Source: Bacteroides nordii WAL 11050 = JCM 12987 (lineage in GTDB: Bacteria; Bacteroidota; Bacteroidia; Bacteroidales; Bacteroidaceae). From it: DNA of 64,000 bases. The stretch covers positions 62,001 to 126,000 of the forward strand of contig BAJA01000011.1 in NCBI GenBank assembly GCA_000613465.1, in the 5' to 3' direction. Positions 41,987 through 53,200 of the stretch are shown in pieces; position 1 is the stretch's first letter, and each line of letters opens with the position of its first letter. Position numbers and translations under genes: made by a program. A model generated the notes under the pieces. The model saw only the letters and a program-made list of their open reading frames with translations. It made no database searches and had not been told where the DNA came from.

Positions 41987-42273
41987 TCCTTTCCTCCTTT
42001 CACGTCTCGGTATGATATAAAAAGCCACAATCCCCAGGCCCCCAAAACACTACCTGCAACAGCCGCTAATGTAATTACCAGTGCTTCAAGCCCGATCGTA
42101 TGTAGTCCTTCCAATATCATTTTATTACCACCAACCTCCGTTCCAAGAAGAAATAGAAGAATCCATATTAACCACGTAATAATCCGATGTACAATATTCA
42201 GGTTTCGTTTTCTTGATAGATAACCAAGTAATACTCCACTGCCCATCAACCCAATAATAGTAAATATAAACAT
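41983..42273 (-). CDS. LysO-type transporter, N-terminal half
   Basis: This protein has 96 residues and three hydrophobic segments. LLGYLSRKRN and LLFLLGTEVGGNKMIL match the first part of LysO-family exporters, including the conserved glycine-rich G-x-x-x-G turn and the positively charged loop. The ATG at 42273 is chosen over an in-frame TTG at 42300, which would overlap the upstream gene by 11 bp. The stop codon TGA (41983-41985) overlaps the ATG of the C-terminal half (41984-41986) as ATGA, so the pair is translationally coupled. A split at this point recurs in Bacteroidetes, so it is probably natural and not another indel. Confidence 0.8.
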   Translation of the reverse strand: MFIFTIIGLMGSGVLLGYLSRKRNLNIVHRIITWLIWILLFLLGTEVGGNKMILEGLHTIGLEALVITLAAVAGSVLGAWGLWLFISYRDVKGGKE

Positions 42274-42289
42274 ACAAATTATATAATTC

Positions 42290-44975
42290 CTATTGAACAA
42301 CTATTTTAAAAACCTCTGTCCGCTCTTTTCCATTCTCTTCATATTTAACCTGAAGAATATAATTGCCTGAAGCAAAAGATTTCATATCTATTTTATCTAT
42401 GTCTCCGGAGTATTTGAATAATTCGGTACCTTCTAAACCTAAAATTGAATATTGTCTGATTGGAGAATCTACCTGTATATATAGATAATCTGTTACCGGA
42501 TTCGGAAAAACTTTTGCTTTCAGAGTATCAGTATTCTGCTGAACAGAAGATCCACCCGACTTTATAACGAAGCCATAGTCGTGTGCAATGCCACTATCCA
42601 CCCAGCCACAAGGGGTTACTCCGTCCGATTCGTCCGTAACAAAATGTAAGAATAACCTAAATTTGAGTTTCTCGTTCTTTACTGCATTTTCCGGAATAGT
42701 AATCTGAAACTGACAATCATGCTCTTTATGTTGCTGCCCAATCGGACTAATAAGCTTGGTATCAACCAATTCATTCTCTTCTAACTCATAATTACCATTC
42801 CAATCCATCCAAAGTCTCAGTTTATAGATATCTGAAGAACCCGAATCCCAATTTTCTATTTTTACATTCATCACATGTGTTTTGCCACATTCCAACGCGG
42901 CTACATTTTCTTTGGAATAATCCATCCATCCTGTCTCCGAGTAAGAAACATTATTATTAATCCCGGCAAATTCAACCCCTTTTATATAAGCATAGTTACG
43001 GTAATCTGATTGAAACAGACACAAATCAGTCTGTTTACCATCCAATACCCCCGATTCACGATAAAGCAGCAGTAAATGAGCAGCAGACCAGCTGAAATGT
43101 GGAGATTTCAGCCTTTTCCCGGTACTTGTTTCATAGTTTTCATGAATTGGAGCATCTGTACGCAAACCATTAAGGCGATCGAACACTTGTTTTGTATAAC
43201 CATCGGCCAATTCAGTATAACCATAATTTCTTAATCCATGAATTGCAAAATATACCTGATCCAGCCATATCGGACCTCTCCAATAACCATTCGGCGAAAA
43301 ATTCGGATGATCAGCCGTAACAGTAGGAAAAGGAATATACGTTGCAAACTTCAAAGGATCAGTTAGATACTTCAAGACACACTCTGTCTGAGCGGGTGTA
43401 GCGATTCCTGCCCAAAGTGGAATATAAGCCTCACAACCTTCTACCTGCACAGAACTGTGACTACTCAGCCTTTTATCATAAAAAAATTCTTTTTCTCTAT
43501 CAAAGAAATAATCGCTGTCGTTGCTGTCCGATCCGGTTCGTTAAACTCACAGTTGGCTATTATACTCAATTCCTTCAGCAATAGATATTCATGGGCCAGA
43601 TAAGCATTCAAATCAACAGATTCCTGATTTAAGCTCCAGGCTCTGTTATCATTCTTCAGCATAGAAGAATGATCAAAACGAATCGCATTATCCATACCAC
43701 TTTCCCAGGCAGAAGCCTCAAGCGTACCATCCACTGAGCCAAATTCACAAAAACCATTTTTATCGTGATCTCTATATTCGTACCACCAACGGTGATATTT
43801 CAGCAATTTAGGATATATCTCTTTCACAAAATCAGCATCTAAAGTAGCTTTATAGATTTCGCTCACTGCCCATGCTGCCAATGGCGGTTTACTGTTTCGT
43901 TCATTATTTTCTTTTTTATCGGTATAGATGCAATCGATGATCATCCCTTCTGAAGTCTGATAATCGAACATTGCACGAACCTGATCTTTAGCAAGGTTAG
44001 GTTCAAACAGGCTTAATGCTACCGCATGCTTCCACGAATCCCATCCCCAAAAACCGATGAAATAAGACATTGCATGAGAAGGAATAACTCCATCATGAAA
44101 CAAATCACCTCTGGATGCACGCCAGTTTGTCAACAATGTCACCATAGCTTTTACTGCGATACGATGATATTCTACAGGCATTTCCGGACGTAAAACAGAT
44201 TTCAGATATTTCATCCAACGATTCGTATGTTCTGTTATATAATTATCAGGATGTAATAATATACCTGTATCAACTGGGCATAATTATCCGGCCGTTTCGA
44301 TTCGTAGAAATAAGAAATAGTGGCATATCCTTTATGCCCTTCAGGAAGTTTGGCCAAGAGCTTGGAATTCTCATAGGAAAGCTGAATATCCGATGAAAAT
44401 GTGACGACACACATCTCTCCGGTTGATAGTTTCAAAGACAGAATATTATTCTCCAATCCGGATGACTGTATTCCTTGTAACGAACCATTTGTAATGTAGA
44501 GTTCCCTCTTCTCACTGGTTTCACAACTCCATAACGCCGTATACTTATCTACAAAAAATAAGCGTTGTTGTATATTCCCCTGTTTAGAAGAAGAATTCAT
44601 GTATAGTTCTCCCGGAACGTATGTCACGCTATCAGGAGTAAAAGTTTCAGTTGTGATGTCTGCAGTAAATCCGACTTGGAGAATGGCATCCGATATCCAT
44701 TGCCGGTGATCGAGCTCAAAAGGACCACAAAAACCATTTATCCAGTTATTCTCCGAAGGTAATGTAAAACACATCCATGAACCCAAATCAGAAAAACCTC
44801 CTGTAAAATAATCATTGCTGTATGGAGTACACCGGATATCTAAAATATCACTATAAGATTCTACATTATAAATAGCTGTTTGTTGGGTCGCAGAAACTGA
44901 TATGGAGAAGCAAATGGTATACACCACCACAAACAATAATCGCCACATTTGTACTTTAAATTTCTCTCTAAACAT
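42290..44975 (-). pseudogene. GH63-type glycosidase with GEVED and sorting tail, two frameshifts (copy 2)
   Basis: This is a paralogue of the GH63-type gene at 36275 but longer: about 895 residues once repaired. Order: signal peptide (LLFVVVYTICFSISVSA), N-terminal beta-domain (NGFCGPFELDHRQWIS), catalytic barrel (FWGWDSWKHAVAL, WESGMDNAIRFD, NGYWRGPIWLDQ, HENYETSTGKRLKSPHFSW), a GEVED-type domain (LRLWMDWNGNYELEENELV, WVDSGIAHDYGFVI) and a sorting-type tail (KVFPNPVTDYLYIQV, ending FKIVVQ). The frame breaks near 44264 (CAGGTATA needs one G to read IQGILLHPDNY) and near 43533-43536 (GAACCGGATC needs one base to read FNEPGSDSNDSDYFFDRE). Both repairs align column by column with copy 1 (FNEKEYADIISTYFYDKE). 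The two paralogues flank LysO and GH2. Confidence 0.83.
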
Positions 44976-45014
44976 ATCAGTATTAAATTTTATCAGTTAA
45001 TATTAAAAAATAAA

Positions 45015-45102
45015 AGCTGGTTCGGCCCTCTCTACCAGAATCTTGTATTAAGGTTCTTAGACCATATACAATTGTATTCAGTCACGATCAGTCGAACCAG
45101 CT
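45015..45102 (-). terminator. Long-loop hairpin after the GEVED protein gene
   Basis: AGCTGGTTCG (45015-45024) is the exact complement of 45093-45102. The 68-nt loop contains a second AGAATCTT/AAGGTTCT hairpin and the palindrome ATACAATTGTAT. On the minus strand a TTTTATTTTTT run follows, so it may be a partial terminator between operon segments. Confidence 0.55.
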
Positions 45103-45131
45103 TCTAAATACCCTATAAAGTGTGAAAAATA

Positions 45132-45968
45132 TTATTTAATGATAATATTGGTTCGTTTTACTAATCCATCGTTTGTCTTCACTTGCAGAATGTACATGCC
45201 GGAAGTATTACCTGAAATATTGATAGAGTTTCCTGTTATCATTCCTTTTTGTACCAATTTACCATCAACGCTATAAAGCATATATTCGTTGGCATTCTCC
45301 AATTTTATAAAGACTTCTCCGTCTGTTGGATTCGGGTATACAGCAAATGCATCAAGTGATGTATTTTCAATAGAGGTTCCGCCATCAAGCTGAACAGTAT
45401 AATCCTGTAACACACCACCGTCTTGTGTACTGCAAGGATCTGTATAAGGAACATCCGGAGTTTTATAATGCAGATAAGTACGCATTGTAAAAGTCTTGCT
45501 GGCATCGGCAGGAACAGTTATTTTTCCGGAAACTACTTTAAAAGAACTCTGCCCCGGTTTTCCTACAGCAATCGACTTTTGAAAAACCGTCTCAGCAGCA
45601 GTCAGTTTGCTATCACCATTCCAGTCAAAAAAAGCAGTTACATAATACTCATCTCCGGCACCGGAAGAGAAGTTACAAACGGTAATTTTTAATTCATACT
45701 CTTTACCTGCCTCCAACGTAACAACACGCTCTTTGTCCATTGTGTAATCAGCAAAAAGAACATTTTCATCATACGTATTAGAACCGATCTTTCCATCCCA
45801 TCCTTCAGGAGTTGTAGATGATTCACTCACCATACCATTAATCTCAACTTTTGAGATACAAGCATAAGCACCCCATGTCAATTCAGGTCTACACAATTGA
45901 GATTGTGACATCGCTTGCCCAGCTACCATACTAAGTAGCGTAAAGCAGCAAAGTAATTTTTTCTTCAT
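45132..45968 (-). CDS. Secreted GEVED-domain protein with sorting-type tail
   Basis: This 278-residue protein has a signal peptide (LLCCFTLLSMVAGQAMS). One GEVED domain fills residues 25-205: YACISKVEINGM, then VTAFFDWNGDSKLTAAE and TMRTYLHYKTPDVPYTDPCSTQDGGVLQDYTVQL. The C-terminal tail (FAVYPNPTDGEVFIKLENAN, then MYILQVKTNDGLVKRTNIIIK) is of the T9SS/Por type. GEVED domains occur as adhesion or carbohydrate/peptide-binding modules next to secreted peptidases; here it has no enzyme attached and may be a surface partner of the M43 or GH63 enzymes that carry the same domain. It lies between the M43 gene (78 bp upstream, with a hairpin) and GH63 copy 2. Confidence 0.8.
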   Translation of the reverse strand: MKKKLLCCFTLLSMVAGQAMSQSQLCRPELTWGAYACISKVEINGMVSESSTTPEGWDGKIGSNTYDENVLFADYTMDKERVVTLEAGKEYELKITVCNFSSGAGDEYYVTAFFDWNGDSKLTAAETVFQKSIAVGKPGQSSFKVVSGKITVPADASKTFTMRTYLHYKTPDVPYTDPCSTQDGGVLQDYTVQLDGGTSIENTSLDAFAVYPNPTDGEVFIKLENANEYMLYSVDGKLVQKGMITGNSINISGNTSGMYILQVKTNDGLVKRTNIIIK

Positions 45969-46006
45969 AATTTTAATTTGTTTTGATAATTAATAAATAG
46001 ACATAT

Positions 46007-46039
46007 GACCGGTAGGAAACCAGTGATCACCTACCGGTC
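46007..46039 (-). other. Intercistronic hairpin between M43 copy 2 and the GEVED gene
   Basis: GACCGGTAGG (46007-46016) pairs perfectly with CCTACCGGTC (46030-46039) around a 13-nt loop. No T-run follows on the minus strand, so an mRNA-stabilizing or processing structure is more likely than a terminator. Confidence 0.6.
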
Positions 46040-46046
46040 CAATTAT

Positions 46047-48656
46047 TTACTTCAGAATTACAATTTGCTGTAATACAGACTCTTTCGTCTCTATTTTTAA
46101 AAGATAAGCACCTTTCGGTTGCTTACTGATATCTATTTGAGAGGTAGTAATATTGTCCTGTTGTACCAAACGACCATCAATACTATACAAGCTATATTTT
46201 ACCATATTCATATTTTCACCACCAATATACAAAATGCCATCTGTAGGATTAGGGTAAACATTCATTGATCCAACTGTATGATCAATTATCATACTGGGAT
46301 CAGAAGAAACAATCACATAATACTCTTCTAACTGTCCATTTTCCACAGTTCCACAAGGCTGTTCCCCTACCATACTATCAGCATCACCATAATGCATAAA
46401 AACACGCATATGTAATTTTTCATTCAGTACTGCATTATCCGGTGCAGTCCATCTGAATTCAACAGTTCCCGGATTATCAGCTGAACCAATGGCAGGAATT
46501 GCTATCTTCTGAGATTCCTCTTTTTCAAGTATATTATCATGATTCCAATCAATATAGGCACGTATCACATAAGCATCCTTCGAGTTAGAATTCAGATTCG
46601 AATAGGTCACTTTCATTACATATTCTTTTCCTTTCTCTATATGCCCATTCAGTTCCTGATTGTCTCTGAAATCCTCAATAATCTCCGTATTATTCACCTC
46701 ACCGGTTGTTTCATTAGAGATATTTGCAAATTCCACTTTTTTAATATAAGCATAAGGACGATAAGAAAACTCCGGAACACATACCTCATCAACCGGCTCG
46801 TCCGGACCATCAGGAGGTAATACATGGGCGTTCTCTTCACCATATATGATACCATAATCTTCAACATCTCCACTATCGATTTCACCACAGGGATCTTCTC
46901 CGTCTTTGCCTAATGTATAGTGTAACATCACACGGAAACCAAATTCTTTATCCATTACCATATCATCTGGTACAACAATATCAAAAATAAGTACATGCTC
47001 TGTACCTGCTTTACCAATCTTACTTATTTTCTGGGGAGCAATCATTTCATCTTGCTGAAATACATAATCACCATTCCAGTCAAACCAGGCACGAACTGTA
47101 TAGGGATCATTTTCGCCGGATTTCCAGTTTTGCACAGTAACTTCCAATTTATATGTTTTACCTTTCTCCAGTCCGGCTACATAATCAGCCCGGAAATCTT
47201 TATACTGTTGTCCATCAAAGTCCGTATTTCTTTCTATTTGAGCAAACTTAACTTTAGAAATGTGTGCATAAGGAGCAAAACGAGGATTAAATAAACAGTA
47301 AGAAGTATACGGATCATTAAACAATACTCCAAAATTAATATTCTGTGCAGTTGGCGTTCCATTCTCCACCTTTAAAACAGAAGTATTCAAAGTTATAGAG
47401 ACATCCTTATGGCTATCGGAAGCCTGGTGACTTAAGGCTTTTCCACTCATCGTAATCATAGCAGTAACATCACTTGAAAGAGTTACTGTTGCCTGCAAAC
47501 CTGCCGGCAAATTTGAAATTGTATAATCAGTACCTTCTACCAGTACACCGAGTTTGGCAAATGTCATCCCAGCACTTGCTTCTAACTGTAGAGAACCGCT
47601 TACCTCACCTTGATTATCTATAGTTTCGGAAAAATTCTTTCCTTTTACAATCAGGACCACAGGGGCAGCTACATAGCCATCATTTACTCCGGTTGCAACC
47701 AGGTTTTCTTCTTGCCACAATTCACTCCGAGATAAAGACTCATTTAAATAATATTCCATTCGAGCCACCTGTCCTGCAGTAAAATGTCGGTAAGCATCTG
47801 TGTAATTCATAAAGTTTTCCCAATCTGTATAATTTCCTTCACAGTTTACCTGATCAGCCGGCCATTTGGAAGTAGCTACAGGAGGGGTATCTTCAATCCC
47901 ATCATTCGGATAAGTACATCCACCCTCAAAGGTGTGATGTAACCCCATAAAATGCCCGAATTCATGAGTCAAAACCCGGCGAAAATTTTCGCTTGTATTA
48001 TTACCTATATAACTACCGTTGTAGACTACACGAGCCAAGTTTTCCATTGTCATTGAATTGTCCGGTAACCAGGAAACGCCTGAATTATAATAATCCCCAT
48101 CTGCATAAAGATCTTTCATTATATATATATTCATATATCGACTATTGTCCCATGCATATTTCTGGATCGCTTCATCATATCCTCCTCCATTGCCAAAACC
48201 TTTCTCGGCTTCATCATAGAATACAACACCTTTCGTCGGATTTCCGTCCGGATCTATTTTTGCCAAACGAAAAGCAATATTCAATGGCTTTTTTATCTCC
48301 TCAAAACGACTGCTTGCCCCTGTCTGGTTGTAATCGGCAGTCAATCCTTGAAAATCTTCATTGGTTTGCTTTAAGGCTTTTTCTATTAAGCTATAAGTCA
48401 CTTTCAGACGAGAATCATTTGTGGCGTCTGCAAATACATGGAAAACAACCGGAATCACATACTGCCCTTGATGATAAGAGACGTTAGTCCTCGTCGCTAC
48501 CAGAGCATCTACATTTTCAGTTTCCGCAGTAGGATGTAATTTCCTATACATCTCTTGCTGATGTTCGAATCCACACACATTTTGCTGTGCCGATACCCCG
48601 TTTATACTTCCCATTCCAAGAAGTACACCCAGTAAAAACAGTGTATTTTTTTTCAT
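46047..48656 (-). CDS. M43-type metalloprotease with two GEVED domains (copy 2)
   Basis: This intact 869-residue secreted protease has a signal peptide (LFLLGVLLGMGSINGVSA), a propeptide-like stretch and an M43 domain. The full zinc motif is THEFGHFMGLHHTFE (about residues 228-242) and the Met-turn region is NFMNYTDAYRHFTAGQVARM. A beta-sandwich repeat follows (VVLIVKGKNFSETIDNQ to about 450). Two GEVED domains (CGEIDSGDVEDYGI; CGTVENGQLEEYYVIV, each with DWNGDYVF/DWNHDNIL calcium-loop-like motifs) and a sorting tail (NVYPNPTDGILYIGGENMN, ending QIVILK) complete it. It should cut proteins outside the cell. It follows SusD by 77 bp in the same operon and is the template against which the broken copy at 33347 can be rebuilt. 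Confidence 0.92.
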   Translation of the reverse strand: MKKNTLFLLGVLLGMGSINGVSAQQNVCGFEHQQEMYRKLHPTAETENVDALVATRTNVSYHQGQYVIPVVFHVFADATNDSRLKVTYSLIEKALKQTNEDFQGLTADYNQTGASSRFEEIKKPLNIAFRLAKIDPDGNPTKGVVFYDEAEKGFGNGGGYDEAIQKYAWDNSRYMNIYIMKDLYADGDYYNSGVSWLPDNSMTMENLARVVYNGSYIGNNTSENFRRVLTHEFGHFMGLHHTFEGGCTYPNDGIEDTPPVATSKWPADQVNCEGNYTDWENFMNYTDAYRHFTAGQVARMEYYLNESLSRSELWQEENLVATGVNDGYVAAPVVLIVKGKNFSETIDNQGEVSGSLQLEASAGMTFAKLGVLVEGTDYTISNLPAGLQATVTLSSDVTAMITMSGKALSHQASDSHKDVSITLNTSVLKVENGTPTAQNINFGVLFNDPYTSYCLFNPRFAPYAHISKVKFAQIERNTDFDGQQYKDFRADYVAGLEKGKTYKLEVTVQNWKSGENDPYTVRAWFDWNGDYVFQQDEMIAPQKISKIGKAGTEHVLIFDIVVPDDMVMDKEFGFRVMLHYTLGKDGEDPCGEIDSGDVEDYGIIYGEENAHVLPPDGPDEPVDEVCVPEFSYRPYAYIKKVEFANISNETTGEVNNTEIIEDFRDNQELNGHIEKGKEYVMKVTYSNLNSNSKDAYVIRAYIDWNHDNILEKEESQKIAIPAIGSADNPGTVEFRWTAPDNAVLNEKLHMRVFMHYGDADSMVGEQPCGTVENGQLEEYYVIVSSDPSMIIDHTVGSMNVYPNPTDGILYIGGENMNMVKYSLYSIDGRLVQQDNITTSQIDISKQPKGAYLLKIETKESVLQQIVILK

Positions 48657-48733
48657 TTTTCAGATATTAAGTGGGCTTGAAAGGTCTTCACAGACCCCTC
48701 AAATCCCTGTTAAACAATTAATAAAAGTTATTT

Positions 48734-50254
48734 CTAATCGATTTTGTTATTGCTTTGAATCTCCATCAAAGGAACCGGGAGGAAGGCATGCTTCTCGGTA
48801 CTAAAGTTTTTGCGCCCTGCCAAATGTAAAGCTTCATCCAGCTTACCCCAGCGACGAAGATCATAGAAACGGAAGTTTTCTACAGCAAATTCCATCAAAC
48901 GCTCATGCTCTATTTGAGCTTTTACAGCCTCGTAAGACTCCCCTGACATTCCCGGCATATCTCCATGTACTCTTCTTACTTCGTTAATCAGTGGCACGGC
49001 CTTTTCTGGATGCCCCTGTTCATTGTAAATCTCAGCCTGCATCAACAGAACATTGGCATAACGCATAATAGGTACATTCGTCGAAGTATTAGATTGTTTT
49101 AGTTTTTGCATATCATCGGGCATATATTTGCGGAAACAACGATTAATCTCATCATTCGCATCAAATAAATCTGTATACTCAAATCCATATATTCTCTCAT
49201 TACCATCATTAAAATAAGGATCGTCAAAGAACATACTTGCATATGCCCGGGAATCCAAATTACCTGTAGTAGCAATACGTCCTTCTTTTCTATATTCATT
49301 CAGAATCATTTCGCTCGGACGAATCTCATCCCATCCCCTCAATACAGGAGCTGCTACCCAATAGTGCATCACATGTTGGTGATAGGCACCATCAGAGGTA
49401 TTTCCTGTAAACTGAATTTCAAAGATAGATTCTTTACAATTCTTATTTGTTCCATTAAACATACTTAGAAAATCTTTCTCCAAAGCATAACCTTTCACTT
49501 GCTCTAACGCTTCTTCTGCTTTAGTGAGATACTCCGTTTTCTTCTCCGGTTGTTCGTAAGCCCGCGTCAAGTAGGCCCAACCGAGATAGGCATAAGCAGC
49601 ACCACTTGTCACGCGGCCGGCTTGTAGAGAAGGACGGGTTAAGGGTAATATTTTACCAGCCGCTGATAATTCCGAACAAACGAACTCCCAGCCTGCTTCC
49701 CTGGTAGAAAGAGCCTTATGCGTTTGTTCTTCACTTGTCAAATATTCATCACGAATAATAATCTTCTCCCAGTTCAGCAGTAACTTCATGTGATAGTAGG
49801 CACGTAAAAATAATGCTTCACCTTCCACACTATTATACTTTTTCTGATCCATCGGATGATCACCTGTCTGAACTTTATTAATACCAAATAAGACATTGTT
49901 TGTGTAATTAATGCCATTATAGCAATTCATCCAATACTCTTTGATTCGGGAATTCTCATTATTATATGTAAAATCATAAATTTGCCCCCATTCCGGATAG
50001 TTATTTACATCCGAACCTTTCTCCATGATATCTTCACGAAAAGTTTCTATCACAAATTTAATTTCAGAGAAATTATAAGTACCACATCTGTTATCCAACT
50101 GAGCATACGCAGCAGATAACCCGGATTCTACATCGATAGAATCTCTCCAAAATTTATCAGTAGAAAAATCCGGAGACTCTACCGTTAGAAAGTTATCGCA
50201 TCCACCTAAAAATGTTGCACAAAAAAGAGAGGTTATATAAATATATTTTTTCAT
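48734..50254 (-). CDS. SusD/RagB-family surface nutrient-binding lipoprotein
   Basis: This 506-residue SusD-like protein has a lipoprotein signal (LFCATFLGGC, cysteine at about residue 19). The TPR-like alpha-helical scaffold is evident in GEALFLRAYYHMKLLLNWEKI (the classic A-x-x-RA-x-x-Y helix), ALEQVKGYALEKDF and the C-terminal ENFRFYDLRRWGKLDEA with PVPLMEIQSN. It sits on the cell surface and lids the SusC-like channel encoded just upstream (21 bp gap). Its ligand is unknown; the enzymes in the locus suggest a glycan or glycopeptide. The YDLRRWG motif and length are normal for the family. Confidence 0.95.
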   Translation of the reverse strand: MKKYIYITSLFCATFLGGCDNFLTVESPDFSTDKFWRDSIDVESGLSAAYAQLDNRCGTYNFSEIKFVIETFREDIMEKGSDVNNYPEWGQIYDFTYNNENSRIKEYWMNCYNGINYTNNVLFGINKVQTGDHPMDQKKYNSVEGEALFLRAYYHMKLLLNWEKIIIRDEYLTSEEQTHKALSTREAGWEFVCSELSAAGKILPLTRPSLQAGRVTSGAAYAYLGWAYLTRAYEQPEKKTEYLTKAEEALEQVKGYALEKDFLSMFNGTNKNCKESIFEIQFTGNTSDGAYHQHVMHYWVAAPVLRGWDEIRPSEMILNEYRKEGRIATTGNLDSRAYASMFFDDPYFNDGNERIYGFEYTDLFDANDEINRCFRKYMPDDMQKLKQSNTSTNVPIMRYANVLLMQAEIYNEQGHPEKAVPLINEVRRVHGDMPGMSGESYEAVKAQIEHERLMEFAVENFRFYDLRRWGKLDEALHLAGRKNFSTEKHAFLPVPLMEIQSNNKID

Positions 50255-50275
50255 GGTTGATAGTATTAGAATTGA

Positions 50276-53200
50276 TTAAAATGTCACCTGCAAACCAACA
50301 ACATAAGAGCGAGTAAACGGATAAATAAAGACATCTACTCCTGTATCCAGAATACTGGAAGAGAACTCCGGATCAATACCCGAGTAATTGGTCCATGTCA
50401 GCAGATTTTCACCGCTAACATAAAAACGACACTTGTCTATATAAACCTTCTTAGTCAGATTTTTAGGTAATGTATATCCCACTTGTAACTGACGTAAACG
50501 AATAAAGTTACCTTTTTCCAGAAAACGATCAGATTCGCGAGAATTCATATTAGGATCTTTTAGTACGGCACGTGGCATTACATTACTCCTGTTATCTTCG
50601 GTCCATGCTCCCAACGTCGACTTAAACAGATTGATTCCTGCGTCCATTGATTCATAATACAGGCGATTAGCATTATACAATTTATGCCCCCAGGCACTTC
50701 CTAATAAGAAAGAAAGATCAACTCCCTTGTAAGAACCGCCAAACGATAAGTTAGCCTCTAATTTGGGTATACCTGAACCACAATACTCTTTATCATTTTC
50801 ATCAATAACGCCATCATTATTCAAGTCTTTAAATCGGATATCACCAGGTTTCGCATCGGGCTGAAGAACTATATTTTTTATAGAGCCGTCCGGCTGTACA
50901 ACCTCTGTATAGTGATTGGTCACATCTTCCGGTGATTGAAATATTCCATCCATTTTGTATAAAAAGAAACTCGCCACGGGATATCCCTCCAAAGTTTGAG
51001 TAACAAAATGGCCGGCACCCTTTAAAGCTGATCCATACAGAACCTGATTAGGATCGGCTTTTAGCATCTCGTTTTTAGTAGTAAAGAGATTGAATCCGAT
51101 ATTATATTCAAAACCATTACTATTATCTGCATAATTCAATTCTAACTCAAATCCCTTATTTCTCATCTTCCCTACATTCACTGTCGGGTTATAGATACCA
51201 GCGGATGGAGACATAACCTTCTCAATCAATAAATCTTCCGTTGTATTATAATAATAATTCAAAGAGCCCGAGAGCTTATTATTAAAAAAGCCAAAATCAA
51301 CCCCAATATTCTTCGTATCAGTAGTCTCCCAACGTAAAGCATCATTTACAAGATACAAGTTAACCATACCTGGCCAAGGATTAGTACCTTGTACGTAGCT
51401 CATCCACTGGGTATTGTCACTGGTCATCGTCGGAGCATAATAATATCCTAATGCATTTTCGTTACCCAACCGTCCCCAACTCGCTCTCAACTTCAAGTTG
51501 CTCACAACATCTCCTGAAAAAAAATTCTTCCTCGCTAATACGCCATCCTAAAGCCATAGAAGGGAATACCCCCCACCGGTTATTCTTTCCAAATTTAGAG
51601 GAACCGTCGGATCGAATCGTTGCCTGAAATAAATATTTACCTGAATATGAATAATTAATACGACCAAAAAATGAAGCACGATTATAATTCCAGAAAGATC
51701 CGCTTCCAGTAAATGTTCCGCCTGTACCAGCATCTATCGTAGGTGATGTAGGATCAAAGAATCCCGCTGGAACTTCTGTTATTACCAACTTCCCATTTAC
51801 CACATCATAATTCATTTTCTTTCCCTCAACATTGATTTGACTCCAGTCTTTACGAGCTGCAGATAAAGAGCTACCAGCCATCACACTCAGAGAATGTTTA
51901 CCAAACGTTTTATCAAAAGTCAGTACATTATCGAATGTCTGCTCATACCAGTAAGAATTGCTATCATAATTATATGGATATAAGCTTTGTCCCTGAATGT
52001 CGGCAGTATACTTCTCCGAATGGTATTTAGTATTTGCATAATATCCTCTATAAGCATATGCTGTCTTGAACTTTAGCCATGGAGCAATATCCACGGTCAA
52101 ACCTATATTGCCAATAATATCATACCCATTCGTTTTTTTATGTTTAAAATGATCATCTGCCATCACATTACGATTATTTGGCATTTCCAAACGAACTCCA
52201 TCGACAGTCATATCATTTAAACCATAACCAGAAGGCTGATTTTCATCATAAACAGGTACCATTGGGGCCATTGCATACATCTCCTTTAAGGAATATTGTG
52301 GCTGTTGGCTTTGTGTTACTTTAAAAGCTAAAGAAGCATCAAAATTAAAAATCCTTTTTTGCAGATTTAACTTGACACGAGCATTATCCTGAGTGTATTT
52401 ATTACCTCTGAAAATCCCCTTATCATCCGAATGATTATAAGATATTGAATATTTTGCAATATCAGAACCTCCCCTGATATTGACATTATAATTCTGAGAT
52501 AAACCATTACGAAGCATCTCGTCTTGCCAATTCGTATCAAACCCGGTCGGATTCTTCAACTTCCCATCTGAATCTTTAAATGATAAATATCCCGGTTTCT
52601 TAGCAACAGCGTTTTCGTACATCATATTATGTACATATAAATACTCATCAGAATTCAGCATTTCAAACTTATTAGAAGCACTTGTAAATTGACAAAATGC
52701 ATTAAAGTCAATCTTAGTTTCACCCTTCTTACCGTTTTTGGTAGTGACTATCACTACTCCATTTGCTGCAACAGAACCATATATAGCAGCTGCCGCACCG
52801 TCTTTCAATATCTCCATCGACTCAATATCCTGCGGATTAACAGTGGTTATATCCCCCGGAAAACCATCTACAATATAAAGTGGTTCATTGCTTCCCATCG
52901 TTTTAATACCGCGGATTTTAACAGAAACACCTGCCCCTGCATTACCTCCCGACTTCAGAATATTGACACCAGCTACTTTACCTTGCAAAGCCTCTGCCGG
53001 ATTCGTAGTTGCACGACTGGCCAGTGCTTCAACATCCACAGAAGAGATAGCTCCTGTCATATCACTCTTCTTCATTGTACCATAACCAATGACTATCGTT
53101 TCATCTAACATCTGACTATCTTCTTTCAAAATAACTTTAAGCGTTTTCCTTCCATTTAAAGAAATAGTCTGCTTGATATATCCCATATAAGAGACATCAA

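Noticed and set aside
41983..42300. An eleventh frameshift splitting LysO
   Set aside because: The ATGA overlap, the GGAGG-rich stretch before it and complete halves with their own starts look natural, unlike the other breaks, where the second part has no proper start.
45132..45968. C-terminal fragment of a broken M43 protease
   Set aside because: It has its own signal peptide, one full GEVED domain and a tail; it is a complete small protein.
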